A stretch of DNA of 64,000 nucleotides from Tetrahymena elliotti 4EA (Eukaryota > Ciliophora > Oligohymenophorea > Hymenostomatida > Tetrahymenidae): the NCBI GenBank assembly GCA_000231825.2, contig JH720325.1:647285-711284 (forward strand), written 5' to 3'. The position numbers and the translations under genes were made by a program. Below are positions 26,801-38,605 of this stretch, one piece after another (position 1 is the first letter of the stretch; every line of letters starts with the position of its first letter). The notes below the pieces were generated by a model, which saw nothing but the letters and a program-made list of their open reading frames with translations, did not search any database and was not told where the DNA came from.

Positions 26801-29800
26801 TAACCTAATATCAACAAACATTTTTCATTTTATTAAATGAAAGTAAATGTAAAACCTTTTAGAAGTAGAATATTAAATCTGAAATATCTTGAAATAGTGT
26901 CTCTAGCTGAGATTAATCCTTTAGTTTACTCACAAACAGTTTTGCCTATTCTAACAAATAATGAAATTGCTGAAATAAAAACAAATAAATTTTCAGTAAA
27001 TCAAACAGACCTTGAAAAATTTATTTTAGAGTTATAAAAAATATAAAGTCTTCCACAAATACATTAATAGTAGCAAGGACCTGTTTCAAGTATATCAGAA
27101 GAAACAGAAGAATAGGATGAAGTAATAACCCCCTATTTATTCTCATAAAAAAGAAGGAAAACTGATTTGTAATAAAAGCAAATTAATGTAAATTGTATTA
27201 CTCTATAGTATGATAATGGTTTGAATATATAAAACGATCATACCAAATTCGAAAATAACTAAATGAATAAGATGGAAAAAGTTTTAGAAACAAAAGAAGA
27301 AAATGAAAATGAAAATGATATTCTTTCCTAAAGATAGTAAAAAACTAATCATCATATTCATAGTAATTAGGATTCCTTACCCCATTTGAATGATGTTTGT
27401 AGCTAAGATAACCTCAATTTCCCTTTAAATTCACCTGTTATTAATAGCGGACGCTTAAGCACAAATAGTGTTGCTCTTAATTTGCTCTCTCCTAAATCCT
27501 TAAACATTCTAAGCTACAATGATCTAAATAATGAGTTTGATAATTTAAATTGTACTAAAAATTAAGAAATTACTAATCACCAATAAAATGAGTTTGTGAC
27601 AAATATGCAAAATAGCTAAACATTAGTAAAGCATGCAGGTGAATATAATATCCATGAAATTCATAATTTAAATAATCGCTCTTAAAGCTAAAGCCTATCA
27701 TATCTTAAAGCTAGCACATAGATTTCTAGAAATAAATTACTTTCAAATTTTTCTGAATAAAGCTGTACTAAATAATAGAAATTTTTTTCCAAATTAAAAA
27801 GTTAAGATGAAGAGTAGTTAGCAAGTGAACAAAAAAGCACAGATAAAAAAGAAAATTAAGATAATAAAGATGATAAAGATTTACAAGAAGCTTTAGAAGT
27901 CTCCTCCACTCACTCTAGATCTTCTAATTTAAGCTCAACTAAAAAATAGATTAAAAAAATTATTAAAACAAAAAAATCTCTTTTTGTAATGAAATTAATT
28001 AGTGTTGCTGGTTTCATTTGTGTTTGCGCAATCATAGCTGTTACCATATAGCAGTACTATTAAATTATTACTATATTTAATCATTAGATTGAAAACTTTA
28101 AATTATTTGACTGGCCTGTACAGATCCAAAGTTAAATGTCAATAATCTCAAAAAATACAAATTTTTAAACTCTATTAGGTAGCAAAAATTAACTTCCTAT
28201 AACTTCTGATAATATAACAGATCTGAATAATTAATCAGATTAAGAATTATAAGATGCATATACTCGTATGCATCAGCTGCTTCTCTAAATGTAGCAACCT
28301 TCCTCATAAATTCAAATTTTCTCATACATAAGATCAATGCCTTCTAACTTTACATATTCACCATAATCAAATTCAAGAAATAAGAATAGAAACTGCACCT
28401 AAAATAGTACAAATACAGGAGGTAATGCAGGTAATACTAATGCAACTTCTGGTAATTCAGGTGGTGGTAAAGGATCTGGAGGAGGTAAAGGAAATAATGG
28501 AGGTAGTGGAAATAGTGGAAACAGTGGTAACAGTGGTAACAGTGGAAACAGTGGTAACAGTGGAAATAGTGGAAATAAAAATTGTTCATATAATAGTAGT
28601 AATAATAATTGGAACTCTACTTAAACTTATTTAAAAATGAAAAACTCAACTTTTAAATTAGATTACACCTTGATACTTTAATCAGAAAATATTTTTAGTT
28701 ATGCCTTTTTGAGTGATGATGAAGGAACTTCAGAAAGAGGGTTTATAACGAATATGGTTGTGTTGAAAAACCAATTAAAGGAAGTTTAAAAAACTTCAAA
28801 ATAGTAAATGTATGACCAGTTAGCTGATACTTAAAGCCAGTTGAATAAGCTAATGATAATAATAATGATTGTATTAGCATGCTGCCTAATAGTAGTGATT
28901 CCTCTATTCTCATTCATTCAAACTAAAAGGGAACAGATATTAAAGCTGTTTGGTACATTCGATAGTTAAAAATTAGAGATAAAAATTATCTAATTGAATA
29001 CTATCTATTTTTAGAATGGCACATCTGCCAAAAAAGGAAGTATAAATCTGAAAACAAAAATAAATTAATAAACAGTTAAATTAGCATAATAGCAAAATTC
29101 TAAAAAGTAAATTGTGAGTTAAACTTCTAGCTTGCCTAGGATAAACAAAACAGTGCTTGTTTTTACTGCTATTTCTTATTGCCTTGCTATTATTTATCCA
29201 CTACTTAATGAATATATAACTTCAAATTACACTTAATAAGGAAAGTAGAATACCTAACTTATGTGTAAAATTTTTAATTTATTTTCCATAATTTTCAAAT
29301 GATTCTAGCAAACATTTTTATAAATTTTAATTTAATTTGAACTTTCAATAAAAAATTAGCAAATTTATTCGAAATCTAAAGTTTTATACTAGCAAGTGTA
29401 GCTCAAAATTATTTTTGCATGATTTTGAAAGGTATTCCTTCAAAAAAATCATATGATGTGACCTAACAAATAAATACTCTAAAAGATATCTATTAGGAAG
29501 GATAAAATTTAATAATAGATTTACAGAAAACAATTTAAGAATAGCAGAATATAAATAGGTAATTTCTTTTTTTAACAAATAATATTTAAATAAAAAAAAA
29601 TATTTAATCAAAATAGATTTTAATAAGTTCTATATGAATAATTTCTTTTTGAACTGTTAAATAATGATGCATGTACTCCTCTGACTAAATATCAAGAGTA
29701 CTAGGATTAATAATATATTATTTCTCAAAATAATTGCACTAATATGAGGAATGGAATACTAAATTAAGGTTTGTAATTGTCTCTGAAAAAATTTATTGAT

Positions 29801-30184
29801 TTTATCCCAGATATGCTCTCTCTTTATGATATCTAAGACAGCACTATATTCTAATAAAAATTTATTGCTTATTCTTCATCATTTAATTTCCCTGAGTTTA
29901 ATAATTTTTCTTCATATCTATCATACATTATTTCATCACTGAGAAATTTTATTATTTAGAATAGTGAAGAGTATTTTAGTTACATGAAATCATTTTAGAT
30001 TGCTTTATTGGTTTATCAAATGCTGATTATGATATTAATTTTTTATTTTGGGTGGTTCACCTTTTACAAATACCTTGATCATTAGCTTTTCTAAACAAAA
30101 CTACTGCTTTCTGTGATGGATGTGACATCACTTATTGAAAATTCATATATTTATACTTACTTAAAATAAAACGTTGATATATGA
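23873..30184 (+). CDS. Giant multi-pass membrane protein with PAS-like domain (paralogue 3)
   Basis: Exons are 23873-24473, 24558-29264, 29360-29558 and 29617-30184, giving 2,024 residues and TGA. Exons 3 and 4 have exactly the same lengths (199 and 568 nt) as in the gene to the left, which strongly supports the model. N-terminal helices are followed by a PAS-like fold at about residues 635-780 (EDTGVIFVSIQKE, ITKGGYILPLEMNL, SDDFGIAAFIK). The long acidic and Asn/Gln-rich linker leads to a helix near 1340. A Gly/Ser/Asn-rich loop of repeated SGN triplets (about 1488-1555) sits between helices, with further helices near 1630, 1730 and 1960. The C-terminus ends IENSYIYTYLKQ. The 84-nt first intron is stop-free and a multiple of three, and is called by homology of its donor position to the neighbours. 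Confidence 0.85.
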
Positions 30185-30613
30185 ATTTCTATTTTTATAT
30201 ATTAAAAAATGCATTTATAATCATCATAAATCTTTATGAATTATTTAGCTTTAATCTAAATAAATAAGTTAATTAATTCATTCAGTTATAAGTAATAAAA
30301 AATAAATGGCTAATATAAAAATCAATTAATTAAATAATTTAATCAAAATTACAAACACTATATTTTATATGAAAATAAAAGTAAATATTCGAACTAAAGT
30401 TATGTATTGAGTTTAATCATTATTTAAGATAATACATACTATTTAAAAAAATACACTTTTCTTATATTTGCAATGAATGTTTAATTTTAAAATTGGTAAG
30501 TATCAATAGTAAAGAATTAATAGATTATTTATTGATAAACTTCTTTTAAATAATACAAAAGTTAGGTAAAACAAAGTAATTTAATTCAATATAATAAAGA
30601 ACCCACTGTTATT
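30185..30613. other. Short intergenic spacer between PAS paralogues 3 and 4
   Basis: About 0.43 kb of AT-rich DNA, the shortest spacing in the PAS gene array. It must hold the 3' end of one gene and the promoter of the next. No recognisable element. Confidence 0.45.
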
Positions 30614-33600
30614 ATGCAAATCAGATTGATAAACAAGAATCAAGTAAATGAAGTATTCAGAAAATTAGAATCATTTTATGTAGAAAAAATCAGAGTCTTG
30701 GTTATGGGATATGACATTAATATACTACTAAGCATAATTTTTATAATAGTTAACCATATCTTTCGCTTTTAACTTTCTATAAATTCAAAGATTATTGATA
30801 ATTTGGAAAGCAAAGACTACTTGATATCTAACTTAAGCTAATTTCAATTATTACCTTCAAATGCATAATAAAGAAATATAATATTTTATTTCTCACTTTT
30901 TTTAAATGCTATTCTAATAGTGTATTTGCTAGTTTAATCCATTGTGAACTTGATTACTTATAAAAAAAAATCAGATGTAGAAGAAGATAGACTTCAATAA
31001 TTAAACAACTATGAAAAGGCCTTTTCTTTTTTCTACTAAAGTTATAACTATATATTTTTAATACCCTTTTGCTATTTTAGCTCTGACTCTTAGAGTGATA
31101 AGAGAATATTATGGCTCCTTAATCTAATACTAACTTGCCTAATAAGTATTAATTTTTGAATTGATTTTTTCAAGTAAAGAATTGTGTGGTTGGTTGATTA
31201 TCTTAAATAAATACTTAGTTTTTTTAATATTCTATTGTTTTATTAGTGCAAAAGCAAAAATAGTCTCCTTTTTTAGCAAAGGTTAATTGAGATTTACATC
31301 TTAATTTTTACTAATATTTTTCTAACTAAGATATAAATATTACTTTAAAAATATTTTTTATCTCTCTTTGGATTTTTACTCTTTAAAAAAGTTCAATTCA
31401 TACTATTGATAAAGCCTTAATGAATCTAAATTAATGATAATTTATCCTCAAAATTTTTTTATTTTGATCATACAATAAGCAATTTTATGTCAATTTTTAA
31501 AACTAAATCTTCTTAAAGTAGAGATCATTTTATTTTATGGTAGATATTTTTAAAGGAAAATAAATCAATCAGCTAGCTGACCAGTTCATTTTGTTTTATT
31601 TTTCAAATCCAAATATTAAAATTAGGTTACACTTGCTGTCTTAATATTTATGAACACGCTTATGCAACTAAAAATAAAATTTCTAAAAGATATTCTTACT
31701 TTACATATTTAATAGTATCAGCAGAGATAATAACTTCAGTTTTAAATTGCTTTGTAGGTATTAAAATAATTATTTATTTGAATATAGCAATGAATTTTAT
31801 ACCCTGCTTAGAAATTATTTACGAATTACCTTTCTATACTTAGACCTTGTAAAAAGTAAATACGTATTTCTGTATATTTAATTTTTTAACAAGCATTATT
31901 TTTGCTCTGAATGTTTACATTACTATGGATAAAGATCTATCTTTTTTGCTAAGCTTAATTTGTATAATTCCTATCTCTATTAAAATTGGGAATTTAATTT
32001 ACATGCGCGTGATAAATTAGGCTGTAAATTTTATACTCAAATCAATAAATAATTAAGACGTAGTATGTAAAAATCCTAATTACATTGATATTTATTTAAG
32101 AAAGCTCTATGAAAAAACTCAATTCAATTTTTAATTTAGTCATTTCTTTAAAGACCCTGAAACTTGCTTAGTTCTATCTGCTTTAATTTCACAAGATTCT
32201 TATGAAGATAATGTAAGCGGAGTTTATATATTACATTCTATTATCAATTTATTATTAAAATTCAATACTATAATTTATTGCTTATCTAAAAAAACTGATT
32301 TCAATTTTTAAAAATATAAATGTTCCAAATAATTTTAATGCTTCATTTTTTTTTGTGTCAATTTTTAATTTTTTGTTCATAAAAACTGGACTATTTTTTT
32401 CTTTCTTTCTTTTTTAGGTGTTTTTAATTATCAATTTTAAGATGCTTACAATTTTACAAAATCAAGTGTGGAGCATTTACAATAAACTAGTTATTTTAAA
32501 AGATAGAAGATGAAAAAGAAGATTTTATTGGATTATCCAGATAAACTCTTATAGTTTAAGAATTTTTCAGAGATCTGTATAAGCAAATACTCAAAGAGCG
32601 TTAGAAAGCTGATAAAAAAGCTAATATAAAATACTGCTACATGTCATTTTTGATTCAAGTGTATAAAAAACGAACGATAGCTTATTTAGAAATTTTAAAT
32701 GAAAAGAATGATAAAACTAGGTAAAAATCCTTAAGAGAAAAACAATGTCTGTACTCAATTCTTTAGTAGGCTGAATTATCTTTCAAATACGAAGCCTTCA
32801 TGAATGACCATATTAATGTTTTATAGATAATAGACTATGATAAAGAGTTAAATAATAATTAAGTTCTACTTGAGGAGTGCGTTAAAAATAAAAAATTACT
32901 TCTAAATGATATGTCAAGTAATGTTATGGACTTAAATTAATTTTTCAAAAAAGCTTAGCAATTAATATAATAAAGGAGATTTCTAAAAGTAAAATTGCAT
33001 TAGAGTTGCTAGATTAATGATGAAAGTCATTATTTAAAAGAATAAATTTAGAGTTTTGTATATTTTCTAAGTATGGGGGATGTAAAACTCAAAGATTTTT
33101 ACTTCAAACCTTCTTCAGGCAACCTAAACCAAAAAAATATTTAATAAAATGAAAGATCAAATTAAAATGCTCCTAAAATTTAAATGTACAGGTCAGAGCG
33201 TTTTAGTATTGTTTTTATAACTTTAGTTAGAAATATTGGTACTATTACAGGTGCATCTAATAATTTAGGCAGTCTTTTTGATTATTAAAATCATGAAATG
33301 ATTGGCAAAAATATTAATATAATTATCCCATCAAATATTGCCACAAAGCACTAATAAATTTTAAATAATTTCTCAAAGAGAGGTTCAAATAACCATTGCT
33401 TTTAGAATTTCAGGTTTATCCTTGGGCTAAACAAAAAAGGGTTTATCATGCCTCTGATGCTCAAATTAAAAATAGATATTGTTGGTAAAGATGACTTTGG
33501 GATAAGTGGAATTTTTAGAAAAGTTAGTGAAAAGTAAAATTACATGCTGATCTCAGAGTCGTTTCATATTTCAGGTATTTCTGAGAATATTTTCAAAGAG

Positions 33601-36600
33601 GTTTTCTCCTAATATTTTACACTGAGCGAGGTTTAACAATTTAATATTAATAAATTGATTCCATTATTTTTGGGGACAGTTACAATAAAAAATGAAGAAG
33701 ATATAGCTTATTCAAATAGTTAAGATGAAGTATTTGAATCATTTTTAATTGTTAACTTCTCTAAGTAGGCTCATCAAATTTTAATTTAAAAAACTTACAG
33801 TATAGAAAATGACATTCAACAAATTTAATTATCAACGAGCAATATTTACAAAATAGTTTTTACATTGTAATCTCATTTCTCATATGGTTTTAGATATTAT
33901 AATATAATCATAAATAGCTATAACAAAATAAAATAAACAGCAGAAGAATATGCAAATGTAATTTCAACTCTTGTGTAACAATTAGATGAAATTTATTAGA
34001 CACCCAGATAAATACTTCTAAATTTGATGGATTAATGCTTGAATTTAAAGTATGATGATGAAGTAAGTATAGATAAAATGGTTTCATAGAAGATGATTGA
34101 ATAGAATAGCGTTTTTCTTCCAATATTAAATCTAGATGAAAGTAATTAAATATAACTAAACTAAATAAATAGCAAAAAAGAAATCAACGCAAATTCAAAT
34201 TTCTTGAATTAAATTTAGCATTCCTTAAATAATATATCTGATGATTAAAAAGAGTAATAAAAATTAGATAATAATTTCGATCTTTAAAAACTTTAAATCA
34301 ACCATTGTGAATCACTAAGTTAAATTGATGCAAATGATTAAAATTTTAATTCAAATATTACTAGGGAATAAAATAAATAAAATCATTAAAATTAAGAAAA
34401 TACTAACTTGCCTAATAGATTAAGGACATAAAAAAAGAATTTAACTTTTGCTGATAATTATACAGCAAATCAAGGCTTCAAAAGGAAGAAATCTAATAAT
34501 ACTATAAATGAGGAACCAATAGAAGACTAAGAAAGTTTAGCATAAACTACTAAAAGCAATAAGACAAGTGGAACCTAGAGTAAAAGCTAAAATAGTCAAT
34601 CTTAAGTTTTGCTAAAAATATAGGAAACTAAATAAGCTTTATAGTAAAATGATCAGTAGTAACAATAAAATTAATAAAATACAGGTAATAAAAGATTGTA
34701 ATAATTTGCTCAAAATTTAAAATTTAGCATTTAAAGTTTGAAGAAAAATTAAAGTCCTTTTAAAAAAGTCCCCTTTAGTCCAGAAAAAGTAATCTCTATT
34801 TTACAGTAGAATGCAAAAAAGAATTCAAATGAATTCTAATCTCCAGAGCTCTACTAAAAAGACTAATTTTAAAGAAGAAAAGAGAGAAGAGGATTAATTA
34901 GATTACTGACTACAAGGGTGTAAAGCTAATAAAAAATTGTATCTGAAAGCGATAGCAGCAGTAGTAGAAATAGTACTAAAAGTAAAAAAAAGAAGAATAC
35001 TATCATTGATCAAGACACAAATTCTTTTAAGAGAAATTAAATCCACAAACATACATTTAATCTCATGTAAAAAAAATCAAGCTCTGATATGGAATTATAA
35101 TCTCCTTTTTCAAACTCCCCTTTAACATCATTTAGAAAAGACAAGCAGAGGACTATCATGTTAAAAAGTATTCAAAATCTTCTGTAGCAGTAGTTTTAGG
35201 ATATTTAATAGGAAAAGGAAGAGAAAAATTAGATAGAAAATTCAATTAACAGTATGGATGAAATCAGATTTTCTCATAAAGACTTAGATATTAAATCTAT
35301 TCCACTAACATCAGATAGGAATTAGAGTCACAGAAATTTTGTTGTTTATGAAAAAGATGACTAAAATGAAATGCAAAAAAGCTAAAACAATAATTATCCT
35401 TCTTAAATGAATTCTAGTAAGATAAAAATGAAATTAGGTACTATTATTTAGCAGCCAGAGAAAAATATAAAAGAAGAAATGATTAAAAGTAAAATTTCTA
35501 GCTTGGATTTTCTCAAAAATAGCAAAATCGAATCTGGTACAAAAATCTCTAAAAAGGGCTCCACTCTTTTGATTAGTAAAAATACAGAAAAAAATCACAT
35601 AAGCAAATATAGCTTTGAAAAAATTTAGCAAAAGTAATAATAGTAAAATAACCCTACATTTGATGTCTATGATTATGATTTCTCTTCTTCTTCTTCTTCA
35701 GAATCATCTGGTAGTATAAAAAATTAAAATATTAATAATGAAACATCAAAGTTGATAAATAAATAATAAAGTAATTATTTAAATAATTTAGCAGTTCTAG
35801 ATTCTCGTCAGGTTATTCAAAATCCAATTTTAGGTGAAAACAAAATTTTTAGTGGCTCAAATATAGCTGGAAATATTAACAAATTTAACAGTGCTCAGGT
35901 CATTGAAAAATTGAAAAAAGATTTAAAAATTTAAAAACAACCTGAAAATTAGAAAAACTAGAATGGAAAAAAAAATGTTCATGAAAAAATAAATCATGAT
36001 GACGATGAAGATTCTTCTTAATAGAGTGAATAAAAAAAGAAAAACTTAATATTTTAAAAGCTGATTATGCACTAAATAAAAAAATATTAGAGAGATGCAA
36101 TCATTTCAAGCTTTAAAATACTTGGCTTTTTAGTTTTGTTAGGATTAGCTCTTGGCACGCTCATCATTTACTTAGATGCTAATAGTCAATTAAGTAAAAT
36201 GAAAAAAAATATTGAAGAATTAGGTTGGCCTATGAGTGTTAAATCTCAAATTCTTCTAGTACTTAAAGGAGAAGTTTTGTTGAGATATTTAGAAAATAAC
36301 ATATTTAATTATGAATAATAAGAAATTAATTACTATTCATAAATAGCTTATCAATAATTAGAAGAAAATTATTTACTATTACAAAGTTTAATTGTTGAGC
36401 AATTAGGAAAAGATATAGATGAATATTTAACATTTAGAGATGTTGTCAATACTCAAGTTGAGTATAAATTCACTAACTCTTCAGACACTCTACCTTATTC
36501 ATATTCTACAAACATGTTTTTACAATATAACTTAAACTTTATTAATTCATTCTTGTTTCGGATAGGTAATTTGTTACCTGATAGATAAAACGATGAATCA

Positions 36601-38082
36601 AATGTTTTTTAAAATTATTTTGACTCAATAGATGCCCTAGATAAAATAAATAGTAATTCTATAGAAAATGAAAATGCAATAAAAGAATATTTAGATTAGT
36701 AGCTCTACTTTGGCTTATTCACAATGATTTCAATATCTTTATTTTTCGCATTGTCAGTTTTTCCATTATATGCTATAATATCTTCATACTCTTAAAAAGT
36801 TTTGAAGATCTTTTCTACTTTTTCTCATGACCTTTTAACTCAAATGCATGCTCATCTAAATTAGTTTTCGAAGCATATTAAAAAAAATAAAAAACATTTG
36901 ACTCATAATTAATAACAAAGCCTTTTACTATATGAAAATATGAGAATCGAAAAAAAAAGAAATACATCAGAGACTACGGATCTTCCTAAATTTAAAATTT
37001 TCCACATACTATTCTCAGTTTCTTGTTTTTTGATGATAATTATCTATCCCTTACTCAACTTTTTCCTTTGTTAAGCTTTTGTAAACGAGTAGCATGAAAA
37101 TCTAAATCTCTTATGTAATTTTTTTATTTTTTTGAGAATCAAAAAGTGAAAATCAAATACTAAAAACCTAAGCAAATATAAGTTGATCAACTATTTTTTT
37201 TGATTGATCTAAAAAGCATGGATATCAATTCCAAAATATCTATTTTTAAAAATACCTATTTTTTTCAAATAAATAAATACTTAAAAATATTTTATAATTT
37301 AATTATTAGAAATTCTATTTTATTCAAAGTCTCTTTCAATAGAAAATATTTAACTAAATTATCTGATCAGCTATAAGAAAATTATGCCAGAAGAATATTT
37401 TAGCCTCAACCTAACAAATTTTGAGATAAGAGGAAACCACCTTTTAGAAAAAAATAATTAAGATATTGAGGAACTTTTGAAAATTGCAAAGCTATAGCAT
37501 TAGATTACTAGAAGAAATTAAGAATAATTTCATAATTTTGTTATGGAGATTTTAGAAGGAAATGCATGTAATGTGGTAAATGGATAAAGCCAGTATTTTG
37601 TTACTAATTAGTTATTTACTGATGAAAACTGTTTACAAATAAGGAGCGGAATTTTTACAAGGGGACTATTACTCAGTATAAGCGATACATTTGGTATTAT
37701 GCCTGTAGTAGCATCTTTATATAAAATAAATGATCCTATCATTTATAAATAAATGCTTAATGCTTACTAAAAAACAACCAGCCTTGTAGATCTAGATAAC
37801 TACAATGTCGGTCTATCTATATTTATTGATGCCTGTAAAAATTTCATTCTAGATATTAGCCAATCATATTTTAGCTATATTTATGATGTTTAATTAGCCC
37901 TTATTTGCTTCTAAATGGCTCTACTTGTTCTAATCTTTTATTTTGGCTGGAGTTACTTTTGTGGAAATTTGTAAAATCAACTCTTTTCTTCAAAGCAGCT
38001 ATTTTCGCTTTTTCACATATCATTTTTAATAGAAAATCCTTACTTCTATTCGTACTTCTCTTCAAGAAAATTTAAAATTTGA
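30614..38082 (+). CDS. Giant multi-pass membrane protein with PAS-like domain (paralogue 4)
   Basis: Proposed exons are 30614-31145, 31626-32212, 32491-37114 and 37310-38082, giving 2,171 residues and TGA. The first intron (480 nt) removes two in-frame TGA codons at 31157 and 31421; its donor and acceptor phases match the homologous intron of the two genes to the left. The 32213 donor (GTAAGC) is good, but the acceptor could be 32466, 32490 or 32502, all in phase. The PAS-like fold is at about residues 605-750 (NHEMIGKNINIIIPSNIA, LNKKGFIMPLMLKL, KDDFGISGIF). A very long Gln/Asn/Lys/Ser-rich linker leads to helices near 1580, 1780, 1880 and 2110. The C-terminus ends LIENPYFYSYF. Unlike the neighbours it lacks the last phase-2 intron before the final exon and has no Gly/Ser/Asn loop. 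Confidence 0.8.
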
Positions 38083-38605
38083 GAAATAAAAGAATATTTA
38101 TAATCTAAAACTAATTCGTCAATTTATTACTTTTGTAAATTATTCCTTTTATTAACTGTAACCTTTTTAGAATTATGTAATTATTATCTTCTTTTCTATT
38201 TTATCAGTTTTTAATGTTGTTCTAAAGAATTTGTATATAGAAAATTAATTTTTATTACTGAAAGGAAAAATTAATTTTACCTCAATTAAAACAAATGTAT
38301 TTTTTAAGTGTAATGAAATTAAAATATCTTTTATTTTTAGAAAGTATGAACGTTTAGAACAGCTGCTTTATCATAGTAAAATTAATTGATACATCGTTAT
38401 TCCAAAATTTTAATCAAGCTTTTCTTTTTCTTAAATAATTTGTGGTTTTTCTGAAGAGCTTACAAAAGAATGTAAACATTATTCCTTGTTTTTGATTTTC
38501 TTTGATAAATATTATTCCTATTTATAATTCCTAAATTTGAACTCCGAAAAAGCAAAAAAAATAAGAAGAAAAATTGATTCAATAATTTTTCATACCTTTT
38601 TTTCG
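38083..38605. other. Intergenic spacer between PAS array and first Cys-rich gene
   Basis: About 0.52 kb of AT-rich DNA with no supported ORF. It marks the boundary between the two gene families. Confidence 0.45.

Noticed and set aside
26837..27037. Separate 66-codon plus-strand ORF
   Set aside because: It is simply a TAA/TAG-free stretch of the linker of PAS paralogue 3, in the same frame.
29265..29359. Apparent frameshift and in-frame TGA near the C-terminus of PAS paralogue 3, suggesting a pseudogene
   Set aside because: A 95-nt GTAAAA...AAATTAG intron in phase 1 explains both, and the downstream exon then has exactly the same length (199 nt) as in paralogue 2.
31157..31423. TGA codons in PAS paralogue 4 read as selenocysteine or as gene death
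   Set aside because: No paralogue has Cys or Sec at the aligned positions, and an intron with matching phases at the conserved position removes both codons.
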